Shown here in pieces: positions 34,074 to 45,111 of a stretch of DNA of 64,000 nucleotides. The stretch is taken from NCBI GenBank assembly GCA_001800315.1, contig MGVE01000006.1:234021-298020 (forward strand). The letters are read 5' to 3'. The translations under genes were made by a program, and so were the position numbers. The DNA comes from Elusimicrobia bacterium RIFOXYA2_FULL_47_53 (GTDB taxonomy: Bacteria > Elusimicrobiota > Endomicrobiia > Endomicrobiales > XYA2-FULL-47-53). Under the pieces are notes generated by a model. The model had not been told where the DNA came from, made no database searches, and worked only from the letters and a program-made list of their open reading frames with translations. Position 1 is the first letter of the stretch; every line of letters begins with the position of its first letter.

Positions 34074-35180
34074 ATGAAAGTAATTTGTGGAAAAGAAGAA
34101 CTTTTAAGAGGAACGCAGATTGTCCAGACCATAGTTTCGCCGAGAAGCACTCTTCCTATTCTTTCAAATTTTCTTTTTGAAACCGAGGGAGATAAAATAA
34201 AACTTTCATCAACCGATCTTGAGGTCGGGGTTTCCTGTTATATAAAAGCTGAAATAGTAAAAGAGGGCAATATAACCATTCCCGCCAAAAGGTTCGGCGA
34301 TATAATTAGAGAGCTTCCTGAAAATCAGGATATAGAAATAAGAGCCGACGAGACAAACCAGATAAGCATTAAGAGCGGAAAATCGCATTTTGTACTTATG
34401 GGGCTTCCAAAAAGCGATTATCCGGTTCTTCCCACTTTTCCAGAAGACAAAGTTTTCACGATACCCCGCCAGGAGCTTAAAACAATGCTGCGCAGAAGCG
34501 TTTTCGCGGTTTCCACCGACGAAACAAGGTATGTTTTAAACGGGGTTTACCTGATAACAGAAGAAGGGTCGTTAAAGCTTGTGTCAACGGACGGCAGAAG
34601 GCTGGCTTTTGTTTCCAGGCAGGGGCTGGATAAAAAGCTGGCGTACCACGCGATAATACCCACGAAGGCCGTAAACGAGGTCCAGCGGGTCCTCTCGGCG
34701 CAGGAGGGAGACGAGGAAACAAAAATAGGAGTCACGGAAAATCAGATAGCCTTTAAGATAGACTCGGTAACCATAATTTCCAGATTAATTGACGGTGTTT
34801 TCCCGAACTATGACCAAGTGATTCCAAAGAAACACGAAAGGCAGATAAAACTTAAAGTCAAAGAACTGCTTTCCTGCGTGCGCCAGATGTCTCTTTTAAC
34901 CTCGGACAAGTCTTCCATAGTAAAATTTACTTTCGGCAAAAATATCCTTAGAATCTCGGCTTCGGCCCAGGGCCTCGGCTCCGGCGAAGTGGAGATGGAT
35001 GTTGACCACCCCGGCACAAACCTGGAAATCGCTTTTAACCCGGCGTTTCTTATAGATGTCCTTAAGAATGTGGATGAAGACGAAATCTACATGGAACTTT
35101 CAAACGCGCTTACCCCGGCGCTTATCAGGCCGGTGAAAGATAAAGATTATATCTGCGTAGTCATGCCCATGAGAGTATAG
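34074..35180 (+). CDS. dnaN: DNA polymerase III sliding clamp, beta subunit
   Basis: 368 residues. It forms the ring that holds the replicase on DNA. Three repeated clamp domains are seen, with IVSPRSTLPILSNFL in domain 1, the central DETRYVLNGVYL in domain 2 and the C-terminal MPMRV, which matches the canonical 'MPMR(L/V)' end. The length is typical. It has a GGAGG site seven bases upstream. Standard position after dnaA and oriC. recF does not follow; the next gene is dciA. Confidence 0.97.
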   Translation: MKVICGKEELLRGTQIVQTIVSPRSTLPILSNFLFETEGDKIKLSSTDLEVGVSCYIKAEIVKEGNITIPAKRFGDIIRELPENQDIEIRADETNQISIKSGKSHFVLMGLPKSDYPVLPTFPEDKVFTIPRQELKTMLRRSVFAVSTDETRYVLNGVYLITEEGSLKLVSTDGRRLAFVSRQGLDKKLAYHAIIPTKAVNEVQRVLSAQEGDEETKIGVTENQIAFKIDSVTIISRLIDGVFPNYDQVIPKKHERQIKLKVKELLSCVRQMSLLTSDKSSIVKFTFGKNILRISASAQGLGSGEVEMDVDHPGTNLEIAFNPAFLIDVLKNVDEDEIYMELSNALTPALIRPVKDKDYICVVMPMRV

Positions 35181-35254
35181 TAAATAAGCTCACGGGTTCT
35201 TGGGTTGTCAGGCCGCTCATAAAGAGCCTGCGCGCCAATAAACAGGTTTAGGCT

Positions 35255-35539
35255 ATGGCATTAGTGTTTGCCGGAAATATTCTTGACGCAATAAAAAAAC
35301 AGCTCGGCTTAGACGAGAAAATTCATGTTATTATGCAGGCCTGGGAAAAAGAGCTTGGCGCCATGTCAAAAGACGCGGAGCTGGTGGCCGTGCATAAAGG
35401 GACTCTTTTAGTTGAGGTCGCCTCAAGCGCGCACTTTCAGGAGCTTTCCTTAAGAAAGCGGGAGCTCATCAACAAGCTTAACCAGTATTTCGGAAAAGAA
35501 AAATTCGTTAAAGCGATAAAAATAAAATTAAAAACCTAA
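35255..35539 (+). CDS. dciA: DciA-type (DUF721) helicase-loading factor
   Basis: 94 residues in the DUF721 family. The central strand-rich stretch GTLLVEVASSAHFQELSLRKRELINKLN is the family core (KH-like fold), preceded by a helix with MQAWEKELG. DciA is the ancestral loader of the replicative helicase DnaB in bacteria without DnaC/DnaI. In many genomes the order is dnaN-recF-dciA-gyrB; here recF is absent. It lies 16 bases ahead of gyrB, so it is in the same operon. Confidence 0.85.
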   Translation: MALVFAGNILDAIKKQLGLDEKIHVIMQAWEKELGAMSKDAELVAVHKGTLLVEVASSAHFQELSLRKRELINKLNQYFGKEKFVKAIKIKLKT

Positions 35540-35555
35540 TCGGAGGCATTTTTAA

Positions 35556-38012
<2,457 letters not shown>

Positions 38013-38045
38013 ACAATATTTATCTCAGGGAAAGGAAACCAAAAA

Positions 38046-40652
38046 ATGCCAGAAGACAAAGAGAAAAAATCAAAAAAATCCAAAGAGAAAGAAGAAGAGG
38101 CGTCGCTGCCCGCGGAGCAAAGCCCCGCGGCTCCCGGCGCGCCGGCTCAGGGCGGCGCCGACAAAGCGCCCGCGCTCCCGGAAGTCCCGCTTGACCCTAA
38201 TGTAATACCGCGCGACATTGAGGATGAAATGAAGACATCCTACATTGATTACGCCATGAGCGTAATCGTGGGCCGCGCCCTGCCTGATGTCCGCGACGGA
38301 CTTAAGCCCGTTCACAGAAGAATCCTGTTTGCCATGAAGGAAATGGGCTTAAAGCACAATACGGCCTATAAAAAGAGCGCCAGGGTCGTCGGAGATGTTT
38401 TGGGCAAGTACCATCCTCACGGCGACAGTTCGGTTTATGACGCCATGGTCCGTATGGTGCAGGATTTCTCCCTGCGCTACCCCATGGTTGACGGCCAGGG
38501 CAACTTCGGCTCCATAGACGGAGATTCCCCGGCGGCCATGCGTTACACCGAGGTGCGCCTTGCTTCCATAGCCGATGAAATGCTTGCCGATATAGACAAA
38601 GACACGGTGGATTTCGTTCCCAACTACGACGGTTCGCTTTCCGAGCCGGCTATACTCCCCGCGAAAATTCCAAACCTTCTGGTAAACGGTTCCTCCGGTA
38701 TCGCGGTCGGCATGGCCACGAATATACCCACCCACAACATTTCCGAAATTATTGACGGCACCGTGGCTTATATTGACAACCCGGATATAGAGATAGCGGA
38801 GCTCGGCAAGATTATTAAAGGCCCGGATTTCCCCACCGCGGGCATTATCACCGGCAAAAGCGGCATAAAAGAATACTTTGAAACCGGCCGCGGTTCCATA
38901 AAGATACGCGCGAAAGCCGAGATAGAAGAGATGAAAGGCAACAGGGAAGCGATAATAATCCGCGAGCTTCCTTACCAGGTCAACAAAGCCCAGCTGCTTG
39001 AGACGATAGCCGGGCTGGTCCGTGACAAAAAAATAGAGGACATTTCGGACCTGCGCGACGAGTCGGACAGAGACGGCATAAGAGTTGTCATAGAAATAAA
39101 ACGCGACGGCAACGCCCAGATAGTTTTAAACCAGCTGTTTAAACACACTCAGATGCAGATATCCTTCGGTGTTATAATGCTCGCGCTTGTCAACAACAAA
39201 CCGCGCGTGCTTAATATTAAGGAAATGCTGCATTATTTTGTTGAGCACAGAAAAGTCATTGTGGTGCGCCGCACGAAATTTGAGCTTGCAAAAGCCGAGG
39301 CGAGAGCGCATATACTTGAAGGTTTAAGGATAGCCCTTGACCACCTTGACGCTATAATCAAAACAATCAAAGAGTCCAAAGATGTGGAGACCGCGAGAAC
39401 AAAATTGATGGAAAGGTTTAAGCTCTCCAAGATTCAGTCCCAGGCCATTCTGGATATGAAGCTTCAGCAGCTGACCGGCCTGGAAAGAAAGAAAATAGAG
39501 GATGAATACCTTGAGGTAATAAAAACCATAGGCCGCCTGAAAGCTATTTTGGCCGACCCGAAAAAAGTCCTCGGCATTATTAAAGAAGAGCTTGCTTACC
39601 TTAAAGAAAAGTACGGCGACGAACGCCGCACCAAGATCGTGGCCCAGGCCATTGAGCTTGATATTGAAGACCTTATTCAGGAGGAGGAAGTCGTAGTCAC
39701 GCTTTCGCACGCGGGTTACATTAAACGCCTGCCCTCCACAACCTATAAGGCCCAGCGGCGCGGCGGCAAAGGCGTGGCCGGCGTCACGACCAGGGAAGAA
39801 GATTTCATTGAATCGCTGTTTGTGACAAACACGCACTCGTCCCTGTTGCTGTTTACCAACAAGGGCCGCGTTTACTGGATCAGAGTTTACGAGATACCCG
39901 AGGGCGGAAGAGCCGCCAAGGGCAAGGCCATAGTCAACCTCGTTCAGCTTTCGTCCGAGGAGAAGATAACGGCCGCCATACCTATCCGCTCCTTTGAGGA
40001 AGAGAAAGAAAGCTATCTGTTAATGGGCACGAGAATGGGCACGGTCAAGAAAACGCCCCTCTCCGAGTTCGCCAATCCCAGAAAGGGCGGCATTATTGCC
40101 ATCGGGCTTGATGACGGCGATGTGCTGATAGATGTTAAGCACACGGACGGCAAGATGCAGCTTGTGACCGCGACCAAAGAGGGCCTGGCGATCAGATTTA
40201 AAGAGGCGGAGGTAAGGCCCATAGGCCGTTCCGGCAAAGGCGTAAGAGCGATAAGGCTTGACGACAAAGATATAGTGGTCGGCATGGAAACCGTCACGCC
40301 CAAGGATGTGCTTCTGATAGCGACCGAGAACGGATACGGCAAGCGCACCGACATTGAGGATTACAGGGTTCAGGCGCGCGGCGGCAAGGGCGTCATTAAC
40401 ATAAAAACAACCGACAGGAACGGCAAAGTTGTCGGCATCAAGAAAGCCAACGACGGCGACGAACTCATGCTTATGACGGAAAAAGGCATGACCATACGAC
40501 AGCCCGTAAAAGACATATCCATAATAGGCCGCAACGCCCAGGGCGTGCGCCTCTTAAGGCTTGACGAGGCTGATAAGCTGGCCTGCATAGCTACCGTGGC
40601 CAAGGAAGAAGAAGTGGTCCAGGAAGAAGGCGGGCAGCCCGAGAAGAAATAA
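38046..40652 (+). CDS. gyrA: DNA gyrase subunit A
   Basis: 868 residues. Catalytic breakage-reunion subunit. A charged, low-complexity N-terminal extension of about 50 residues (Lys/Glu then Pro/Ala) precedes the conserved core [19 protein letters not shown]. The active-site tyrosine is in [10 protein letters not shown]. The C-terminal beta-pinwheel contains the gyrase-specific GyrA box QRRGGKG, so this is gyrase and not topoisomerase IV. The C-terminal tail is acidic. The next gene's GTG begins three bases after the stop, implying coupled translation. Confidence 0.97.
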   Translation: MPEDKEKKSKKSKEKEEEASLPAEQSPAAPGAPAQGGADKAPALPEVPLDPNVIPRDIEDEMKTSYIDYAMSVIVGRALPDVRDGLKPVHRRILFAMKEMGLKHNTAYKKSARVVGDVLGKYHPHGDSSVYDAMVRMVQDFSLRYPMVDGQGNFGSIDGDSPAAMRYTEVRLASIADEMLADIDKDTVDFVPNYDGSLSEPAILPAKIPNLLVNGSSGIAVGMATNIPTHNISEIIDGTVAYIDNPDIEIAELGKIIKGPDFPTAGIITGKSGIKEYFETGRGSIKIRAKAEIEEMKGNREAIIIRELPYQVNKAQLLETIAGLVRDKKIEDISDLRDESDRDGIRVVIEIKRDGNAQIVLNQLFKHTQMQISFGVIMLALVNNKPRVLNIKEMLHYFVEHRKVIVVRRTKFELAKAEARAHILEGLRIALDHLDAIIKTIKESKDVETARTKLMERFKLSKIQSQAILDMKLQQLTGLERKKIEDEYLEVIKTIGRLKAILADPKKVLGIIKEELAYLKEKYGDERRTKIVAQAIELDIEDLIQEEEVVVTLSHAGYIKRLPSTTYKAQRRGGKGVAGVTTREEDFIESLFVTNTHSSLLLFTNKGRVYWIRVYEIPEGGRAAKGKAIVNLVQLSSEEKITAAIPIRSFEEEKESYLLMGTRMGTVKKTPLSEFANPRKGGIIAIGLDDGDVLIDVKHTDGKMQLVTATKEGLAIRFKEAEVRPIGRSGKGVRAIRLDDKDIVVGMETVTPKDVLLIATENGYGKRTDIEDYRVQARGGKGVINIKTTDRNGKVVGIKKANDGDELMLMTEKGMTIRQPVKDISIIGRNAQGVRLLRLDEADKLACIATVAKEEEVVQEEGGQPEKK

Positions 40653-40655
40653 AGC

Positions 40656-41069
40656 GTGAAGAAATACTCCGTATTTTCTCACACAGCGGATATAGGAATA
40701 AAAGGAGCCGGCAGAAATTTAGCCGGCCTTTTTATTTGCCTGGCAAAAGCGCTCGCCACACTGTTAAAAACTGAGCAAAACAAGAATAAGCCGGTCACGG
40801 CCAGGATAAAATTATCCGCCCCGGACACCGAGACTCTGCTTGTGGCATGGCTTAACGAGATAATATATTTAAACTCCAAAAAAAGAGCGGTTTTTGACAA
40901 ATTCAAAATATTAGAGATTTCGCCCGGTTTTTTGAAAGCCGAAATTTACGGAAAAAAGATTATAGCGGGAGCCAGGCCGCCGCGCGAGATTAAGGCCGCG
41001 ACCTTTCACAAACTTAAAATATTAAAATCAGCCGCGGGATTTTCAGCGAAAGTAATACTTGATATTTAA
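40656..41069 (+). CDS. Archease
   Basis: 137 residues from a GTG start three bases after gyrA. Archease activates the tRNA/RNA ligase RtcB by promoting its guanylylation. Family motifs: SHTADIGIKGAG at the N-terminus, LLVAWLNEIIYLNS in the middle, and REIKAATFHKLKI near the end with the conserved acidic C-terminus (ILDI). Its partner RtcB is in this window at 50262-51683 but not adjacent. It is followed by a 363-bp gap without a gene that contains the left 194-bp repeat. Confidence 0.92.
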   Translation: MKKYSVFSHTADIGIKGAGRNLAGLFICLAKALATLLKTEQNKNKPVTARIKLSAPDTETLLVAWLNEIIYLNSKKRAVFDKFKILEISPGFLKAEIYGKKIIAGARPPREIKAATFHKLKILKSAAGFSAKVILDI

Positions 41070-41079
41070 AATTTTGTTT

Positions 41080-41273
41080 AAGGCTTTACGCCCTAACAAC
41101 CGATCTAAGGTTTCTTTGAGTGCGCAAAGAAACCTTAACCAAGAAACGCACCCCTATGGCTATTTCGCTTCGCAATTTTCGGAAGCTGCGGAACTCGCCC
41201 TAAAAAAGCGGGCTCAGACAGTCCTCGCTTCCTTCCCCAAAAATACGCTCGCTCATTACCAGCCATAATGGGG
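41080..41273 (+). repeat. 194-bp interspersed repeat, left copy
   Basis: The inverse complement occurs at 44843-45036 with the same length and only scattered changes. It contains a 12-bp perfect hairpin (41107-41118 with 41125-41136, loop AGTGCG). A short ORF across it is a by-product; I see no protein evidence. The rest of the gap to the next gene (41274-41432) holds only a TATAAT (41407-41412). Confidence 0.9.
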
Positions 41274-41432
41274 AAGTAACTTCAAAAGGTGCGCTCACTG
41301 ACCAATGGGCTTATGGACAAATGAATGCCTTTAGCGGTTTAGTCGTGGACTCTATGACTCAAGAACCCCTTTTGGTTTTCTGCTTTAAGGTTTCGGCTTT
41401 TTTTGGTATAATTTGCCGTCACTTAAAATACT

Positions 41433-42503
41433 ATGCACGACTACGCGGGCTCCTTTCATGTCCATACCAGTTATTCCTTTGACGGCAACACGGGCGTTGA
41501 GGAAATAATTAAAGCCGCTTCAAAAAGCGGGGTGGATTTCCTGGTGATAACCGATCATTTCAGGTTGGACGCCAAGCTTGACGGCTGGGAAGGCTGGCAT
41601 AACGGGGTGCTGGTGCTTGTGGGCGAGGAGATATCCCCAAGGCATAACCATTACCTCGCGCTGGGAATTGAAAAGCCGCTGGTTTTCTGGAAAAAATCTT
41701 CCAAGCCGCAGGATTATATAGACGCGGTCAATAACGCGGGCGGTTTTGGGCTGATAGCCCATCCCGACCACACCGGAGCTCCGAAGCACGGCGTCAAAAG
41801 CTACGCCTGGAACGACTGGTCCGTAAAGGGATACAGCGGCATCAGTATCTGGGATATGATGACGGACTGGCAGGAGAAGCTAAGATCTCCGATTAAATCC
41901 GTTTTTTCGCTTCTTTTCCCTGCCTGGGCTCTAAGCGGGCCGAAAGAAATTACGCTTAAAAGATGGGACGAGCTTAACAGGTTCGGCAGAATTCTCGGCT
42001 ACGGCGAAATTGACAACCACAACACCATAAGAAAGTATCCGGGTTTTAAAATAAGGATATTTCCCTTTGAGGTCGCGTTTAAGACGATAAAAACAAGGAT
42101 CGTTTTAAACGAGCCCTTAAGCCGGGATTTTGATACCGCGAAACGGCAGGTTTTTTCGGCGTTAAAAGCACAGAGCGCCTATGTCAGCCAGGAAAGCTGG
42201 AACAGCGCGAAAGGTTTTAATTTTGAGATAAGCAGCGGCGCCGCGAAGGCCGGCATAGGGGGCGGGCTTGAGCTGGAAGGCAGCGCAGCGGTTTCTATAA
42301 GCCTGCCTAAAAAAGGAAAGATAAGGCTTGTTGCCGACGGCCGGGTAGTTGCGGAAAAAACATCGGATAGGCTTGAATTTACGGCGAGCAAGCCCGGCCT
42401 TTACAGGGTTGAAGCCTGGCAGAGAATATTCGGAGTTTATAAACCCTGGATATTTTCCAATCACATCAGGCTTTCGGTGAATACGCTAAAAAAGGAAAAT
42501 TAA
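41433..42503 (+). CDS. PHP-domain metallo-phosphoesterase
   Basis: 356 residues. The N-terminal half is a PHP domain: SFHVHTSYSFDG (HxH), VITDHFRLD (DH), GEEIS (E), LIAHPDH (HPDH) and a late GYGEIDNHN motif that supplies the last ligands. PHP proteins hydrolyse phosphate esters such as those on nucleotides or histidinol phosphate, using two or three metal ions; the substrate here is not clear. The C-terminal 110 residues look beta-rich (immunoglobulin-like). A TATAAT lies 20 bases upstream. Its TAA directly abuts the folD ATG. Confidence 0.88.
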   Translation: MHDYAGSFHVHTSYSFDGNTGVEEIIKAASKSGVDFLVITDHFRLDAKLDGWEGWHNGVLVLVGEEISPRHNHYLALGIEKPLVFWKKSSKPQDYIDAVNNAGGFGLIAHPDHTGAPKHGVKSYAWNDWSVKGYSGISIWDMMTDWQEKLRSPIKSVFSLLFPAWALSGPKEITLKRWDELNRFGRILGYGEIDNHNTIRKYPGFKIRIFPFEVAFKTIKTRIVLNEPLSRDFDTAKRQVFSALKAQSAYVSQESWNSAKGFNFEISSGAAKAGIGGGLELEGSAAVSISLPKKGKIRLVADGRVVAEKTSDRLEFTASKPGLYRVEAWQRIFGVYKPWIFSNHIRLSVNTLKKEN

Positions 42504-43385
42504 ATGAGCGCCATACTTATTGACGGAAAAAAAATCGCGTTAGAAATCAGGCAGGAAATAAAGGCAAAGGTTGATGAACTCAAAAAGCAGGGCGTGGAAC
42601 CGGGCCTGGCGACTATTCTTGTGGGGGAGGATCCGGCGAGCCATGTCTATGTCTCCTCTAAAATCAAGGCCTGCAAAGACCTGGACATAAACTCCTATCA
42701 CAGTCCGCTTCCCGCTACGGCGAGCGAAAACGACATAATTAATTTGATCAATAAGCTGAACTCCGACCCCAAAGTGCACGGCATTCTTCTGCAGCTGCCT
42801 CTGCCCAAAGGCCTTTCTTCGGACCGCTGTATACAGGCCATAGCGCCCAGAAAAGATATTGACGGCCTGCACCCCTACAACATCGGCGAGATGACGGCCG
42901 CCAAATCCTGGCGAGAAATCACCGAAAAAGAACTGCTTTTGCCCTGCACGCCGCACGGAGTTATTTTAATGCTCCAGAAAATGAATATCCCTATTGAGGG
43001 CCAGAACGCGGTTGTCGTGGGGCGTTCAAATCTTGGCGGCAAGCCGGTCGCTACTATGCTGCTTGCCAACAACGCCACGGTCACGATAGCCCATTCTAAA
43101 ACAAAAGATCTCGCGGGCGTCTGCCGGCAGGCCGATATCCTTGTCGTAGTGCTCGGCAAGCCCAAATTCATCACCCGCGACTTCGTAAAAAAAGGCGCCA
43201 CCGTCATTGATGTGGGGATAAACCGCACCGGCGACGGCATCTGCGGCGATGTTGACTTTGACGGAGTAAAGGAAATCGCCGGTTACATTACGCCCGTGCC
43301 GGGAGGCGTCGGCGCTACCACCATAACCATGCTTATGCAGAATACCGTTAAGGCCGCAAGGAAACAGAGCCTTGCGGCTCTCTGA
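42504..43385 (+). CDS. folD: Methylenetetrahydrofolate dehydrogenase/cyclohydrolase FolD
   Basis: 293 residues. The bifunctional enzyme interconverts methylene-, methenyl- and formyl-tetrahydrofolate, feeding one-carbon units to purine and methionine synthesis. Motifs: GLATILVGEDPASHVYVSSK near residue 34 with the catalytic Lys in the following helix, GILLQLPLP, PRKDIDGLHPYN, the Rossmann region VVVGRSNLGGKPV and the C-terminal PGGVGATTITML. It starts immediately after the PHP gene stop. metH lies 1.7 kb away on the other strand. Confidence 0.97.
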   Translation: MSAILIDGKKIALEIRQEIKAKVDELKKQGVEPGLATILVGEDPASHVYVSSKIKACKDLDINSYHSPLPATASENDIINLINKLNSDPKVHGILLQLPLPKGLSSDRCIQAIAPRKDIDGLHPYNIGEMTAAKSWREITEKELLLPCTPHGVILMLQKMNIPIEGQNAVVVGRSNLGGKPVATMLLANNATVTIAHSKTKDLAGVCRQADILVVVLGKPKFITRDFVKKGATVIDVGINRTGDGICGDVDFDGVKEIAGYITPVPGGVGATTITMLMQNTVKAARKQSLAAL

Positions 43386-43406
43386 GCCGGGAATTGCCGG
43401 CGAAAA

Positions 43407-43435
43407 TTGAAAACGCAAAGCAAAACATATATAAT
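43407..43435 (+). promoter_or_regulatory. Promoter for the 43444 gene pair, likely leaderless
   Basis: TTGAAA (43407-43412), 17-bp spacer and TATAAT (43430-43435). The ATG is at 43444, eight bases after the -10 box, so the transcript would begin at the start codon. Confidence 0.8.
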
Positions 43436-43443
43436 TAGCCTCT

Positions 43444-43983
43444 ATGAACGAAATTATTCTCAAGCCCCGGAAGTTCTCAATCAACATACTAAGAGATCTT
43501 GAGCGCGCCGGCCTGATAGCCCTGTTTAATCCGACTCCGCGCGCGCTTGCCCTGCCTGCGGGAAAAAGCGGGTTTGTGGAAACGATATACAAAACCTCGC
43601 CGGCGTCCGGGCCGCAAAAGCTTATATGTGTGGGCAAAAACGATACCGATATCCGTCTTACAACGCATCCGGATAACGAGGAGATAATTTTATTAAATCA
43701 GTCCGCCCGTAAATATAAGCCGCTCTACCTTGTGCTCGGGCTTTTAAAAGAAAAAGAATTTGAGAGAAAATCTTGCTCCGGCAGGCTGTCTGTTAAGGAT
43801 TTCGCCGCGATAGAGCTTGAATATAACACGCCGTTTAGCGTTTTTACTTTGCTTAAAGGCACGGTACATTGCGAGGTGACAAAGCCGGGCAGAGGCCGTC
43901 ATCCCGTGTTTTTCGTCACCGAGCCGGCCGATATGAAAATGAAATGCATTGAAACGCGCGGAATTGAATTGAGGTTAGAATGA
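43444..43983 (+). CDS. Hypothetical protein, possible cupin-like fold
   Basis: 179 residues, no recognised family. The first 80 residues are mixed alpha/beta and mention-worthy only for a GKNDTDIR stretch. The C-terminal part (about 120-179) is strand-rich with LEYNTPFSVFTLLKGTVHCEV, which recalls a cupin barrel, but the metal-binding His pattern is not evident. The stop overlaps the start of the next gene (ATGA), so the two are translationally coupled. A strong promoter lies eight bases before the ATG. Confidence 0.7.
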   Translation: MNEIILKPRKFSINILRDLERAGLIALFNPTPRALALPAGKSGFVETIYKTSPASGPQKLICVGKNDTDIRLTTHPDNEEIILLNQSARKYKPLYLVLGLLKEKEFERKSCSGRLSVKDFAAIELEYNTPFSVFTLLKGTVHCEVTKPGRGRHPVFFVTEPADMKMKCIETRGIELRLE

Positions 43984-44771
43984 TTACTGCACTTGTAACG
44001 CTGCTTGTTCCCCTTATCGCGGGGCTTGTATACTTTGTTATGGCCGCCGAGATCCAGCGGGTAAGCAAATTCAGAAAAATAATGTTCGGCGAGATAGGCT
44101 ATAAAAAGGTCTTTCTGGCGTTTCTGCTTTTCGGCGTGTATTTCGCGACGCGTCCTCTGCAGAATCTTCTCGGGCCTCATCCCTGGCCGATGATAGTAAA
44201 CTGCATGAGGCAGGTTTTCCTTATGGCCATTATATCGCCCTCCATACTTGTGGGAATTCTGCACTGGGTGCCGAGCGAAAAAGGCACCCCGAAATCCGTC
44301 GTTGTCGCGGCTTACGGAGCAGGCGCTATGGCGGCGCTGATATTCGTGCTTATTAATTTTATCGCTATAGACGGTTCAAAGGTGCTTGCTACGATAGGCG
44401 GGATAAATATTTACGACGCTTCGTGGTTTTCAAGCGGGCCTCAGCGCCCCGAGCTTGTTATAGTGCACCTTGTTTCCCAGCTTATTTCCCCCGTGGGATT
44501 TTTCCTTCTCTCCGCGGCTTATGTAAGGCACAGAAGGTACAATTATCCGCTGAGCGAGGTGTACAATTTAATGCCGCTTAAGTGGAAACACCTTGAAATA
44601 AGCCTTTTGATTTTCGCGTTTTCTCTGGTCTTCGCGGGTCTTGCCGCGTTTCTGGGCCAGTATTACACTTATCTTTGGGTGATATATTTTTCGGCCGCCA
44701 TTATAGCCGGGCTGATTGAACTTAAGGGAATCAAGATTCCCCCGAGAGAAGACCCGCAGGATCTCCAATAG
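43980..44771 (+). CDS. Hypothetical seven-helix membrane protein
   Basis: 263 residues. About seven hydrophobic segments can be seen, starting with the N-terminal LVTLLVPLIAGLVYFVMAA and ending with the pair in the last 50 residues (SLLIFAFSLVFAGLAAFLG and WVIYFSAAIIAGLIEL). Short basic loops lie between. I recognise no family. It overlaps the preceding 179-residue gene by four bases and so probably works with it. Together they occupy the interior of the region bounded by the 194-bp inverted repeats. Confidence 0.75.
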   Translation: MITALVTLLVPLIAGLVYFVMAAEIQRVSKFRKIMFGEIGYKKVFLAFLLFGVYFATRPLQNLLGPHPWPMIVNCMRQVFLMAIISPSILVGILHWVPSEKGTPKSVVVAAYGAGAMAALIFVLINFIAIDGSKVLATIGGINIYDASWFSSGPQRPELVIVHLVSQLISPVGFFLLSAAYVRHRRYNYPLSEVYNLMPLKWKHLEISLLIFAFSLVFAGLAAFLGQYYTYLWVIYFSAAIIAGLIELKGIKIPPREDPQDLQ

Positions 44772-44842
44772 TTATTATTTGAGGAATCATTTCCGCTGTA
44801 ATTTTAATATTTTGACTGAATTAATTTTATGGGTTTGCGATG

Positions 44843-45036
44843 CCCCATTATGGCTGGTAATGAGCGAGCGTATTTTTGGGGAAGTAAGCGAGGACTGTCT
44901 GAGCCCGCTTCATCAGGGCGAGTTCCGCAGCTTCCAAAAATCGCGAAGCGAAATAGCCATAGGGGTGCGTTTCTTTGTTAAGTTTTCTTTGCGCACTCAA
45001 AGAAAACTTAAATCGGTTGTTAAGGCGTAAAGCCTT
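44843..45036 (-). repeat. 194-bp interspersed repeat, right copy (inverted)
   Basis: Inverse complement of 41080-41273. Its hairpin (44980-44991 with 44998-45009) differs from the left copy by a coupled change on both stem sides that keeps pairing, while the six-base loop is identical. It lies between the membrane-protein gene and the end of metH. Confidence 0.9.
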
Positions 45037-45111
45037 GTAATAAGAAAGATATTAAAGTCTTTTGATGTGGCCGGGTAGCTTTGCAGAGGTGTAATACTTT
45101 TTATTGAGTTC

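Noticed and set aside
41059..41268. Short ORF after archease
   Set aside because: It lies over the 194-bp repeat and its translation reflects only the repeat; the other copy gives a different frame.
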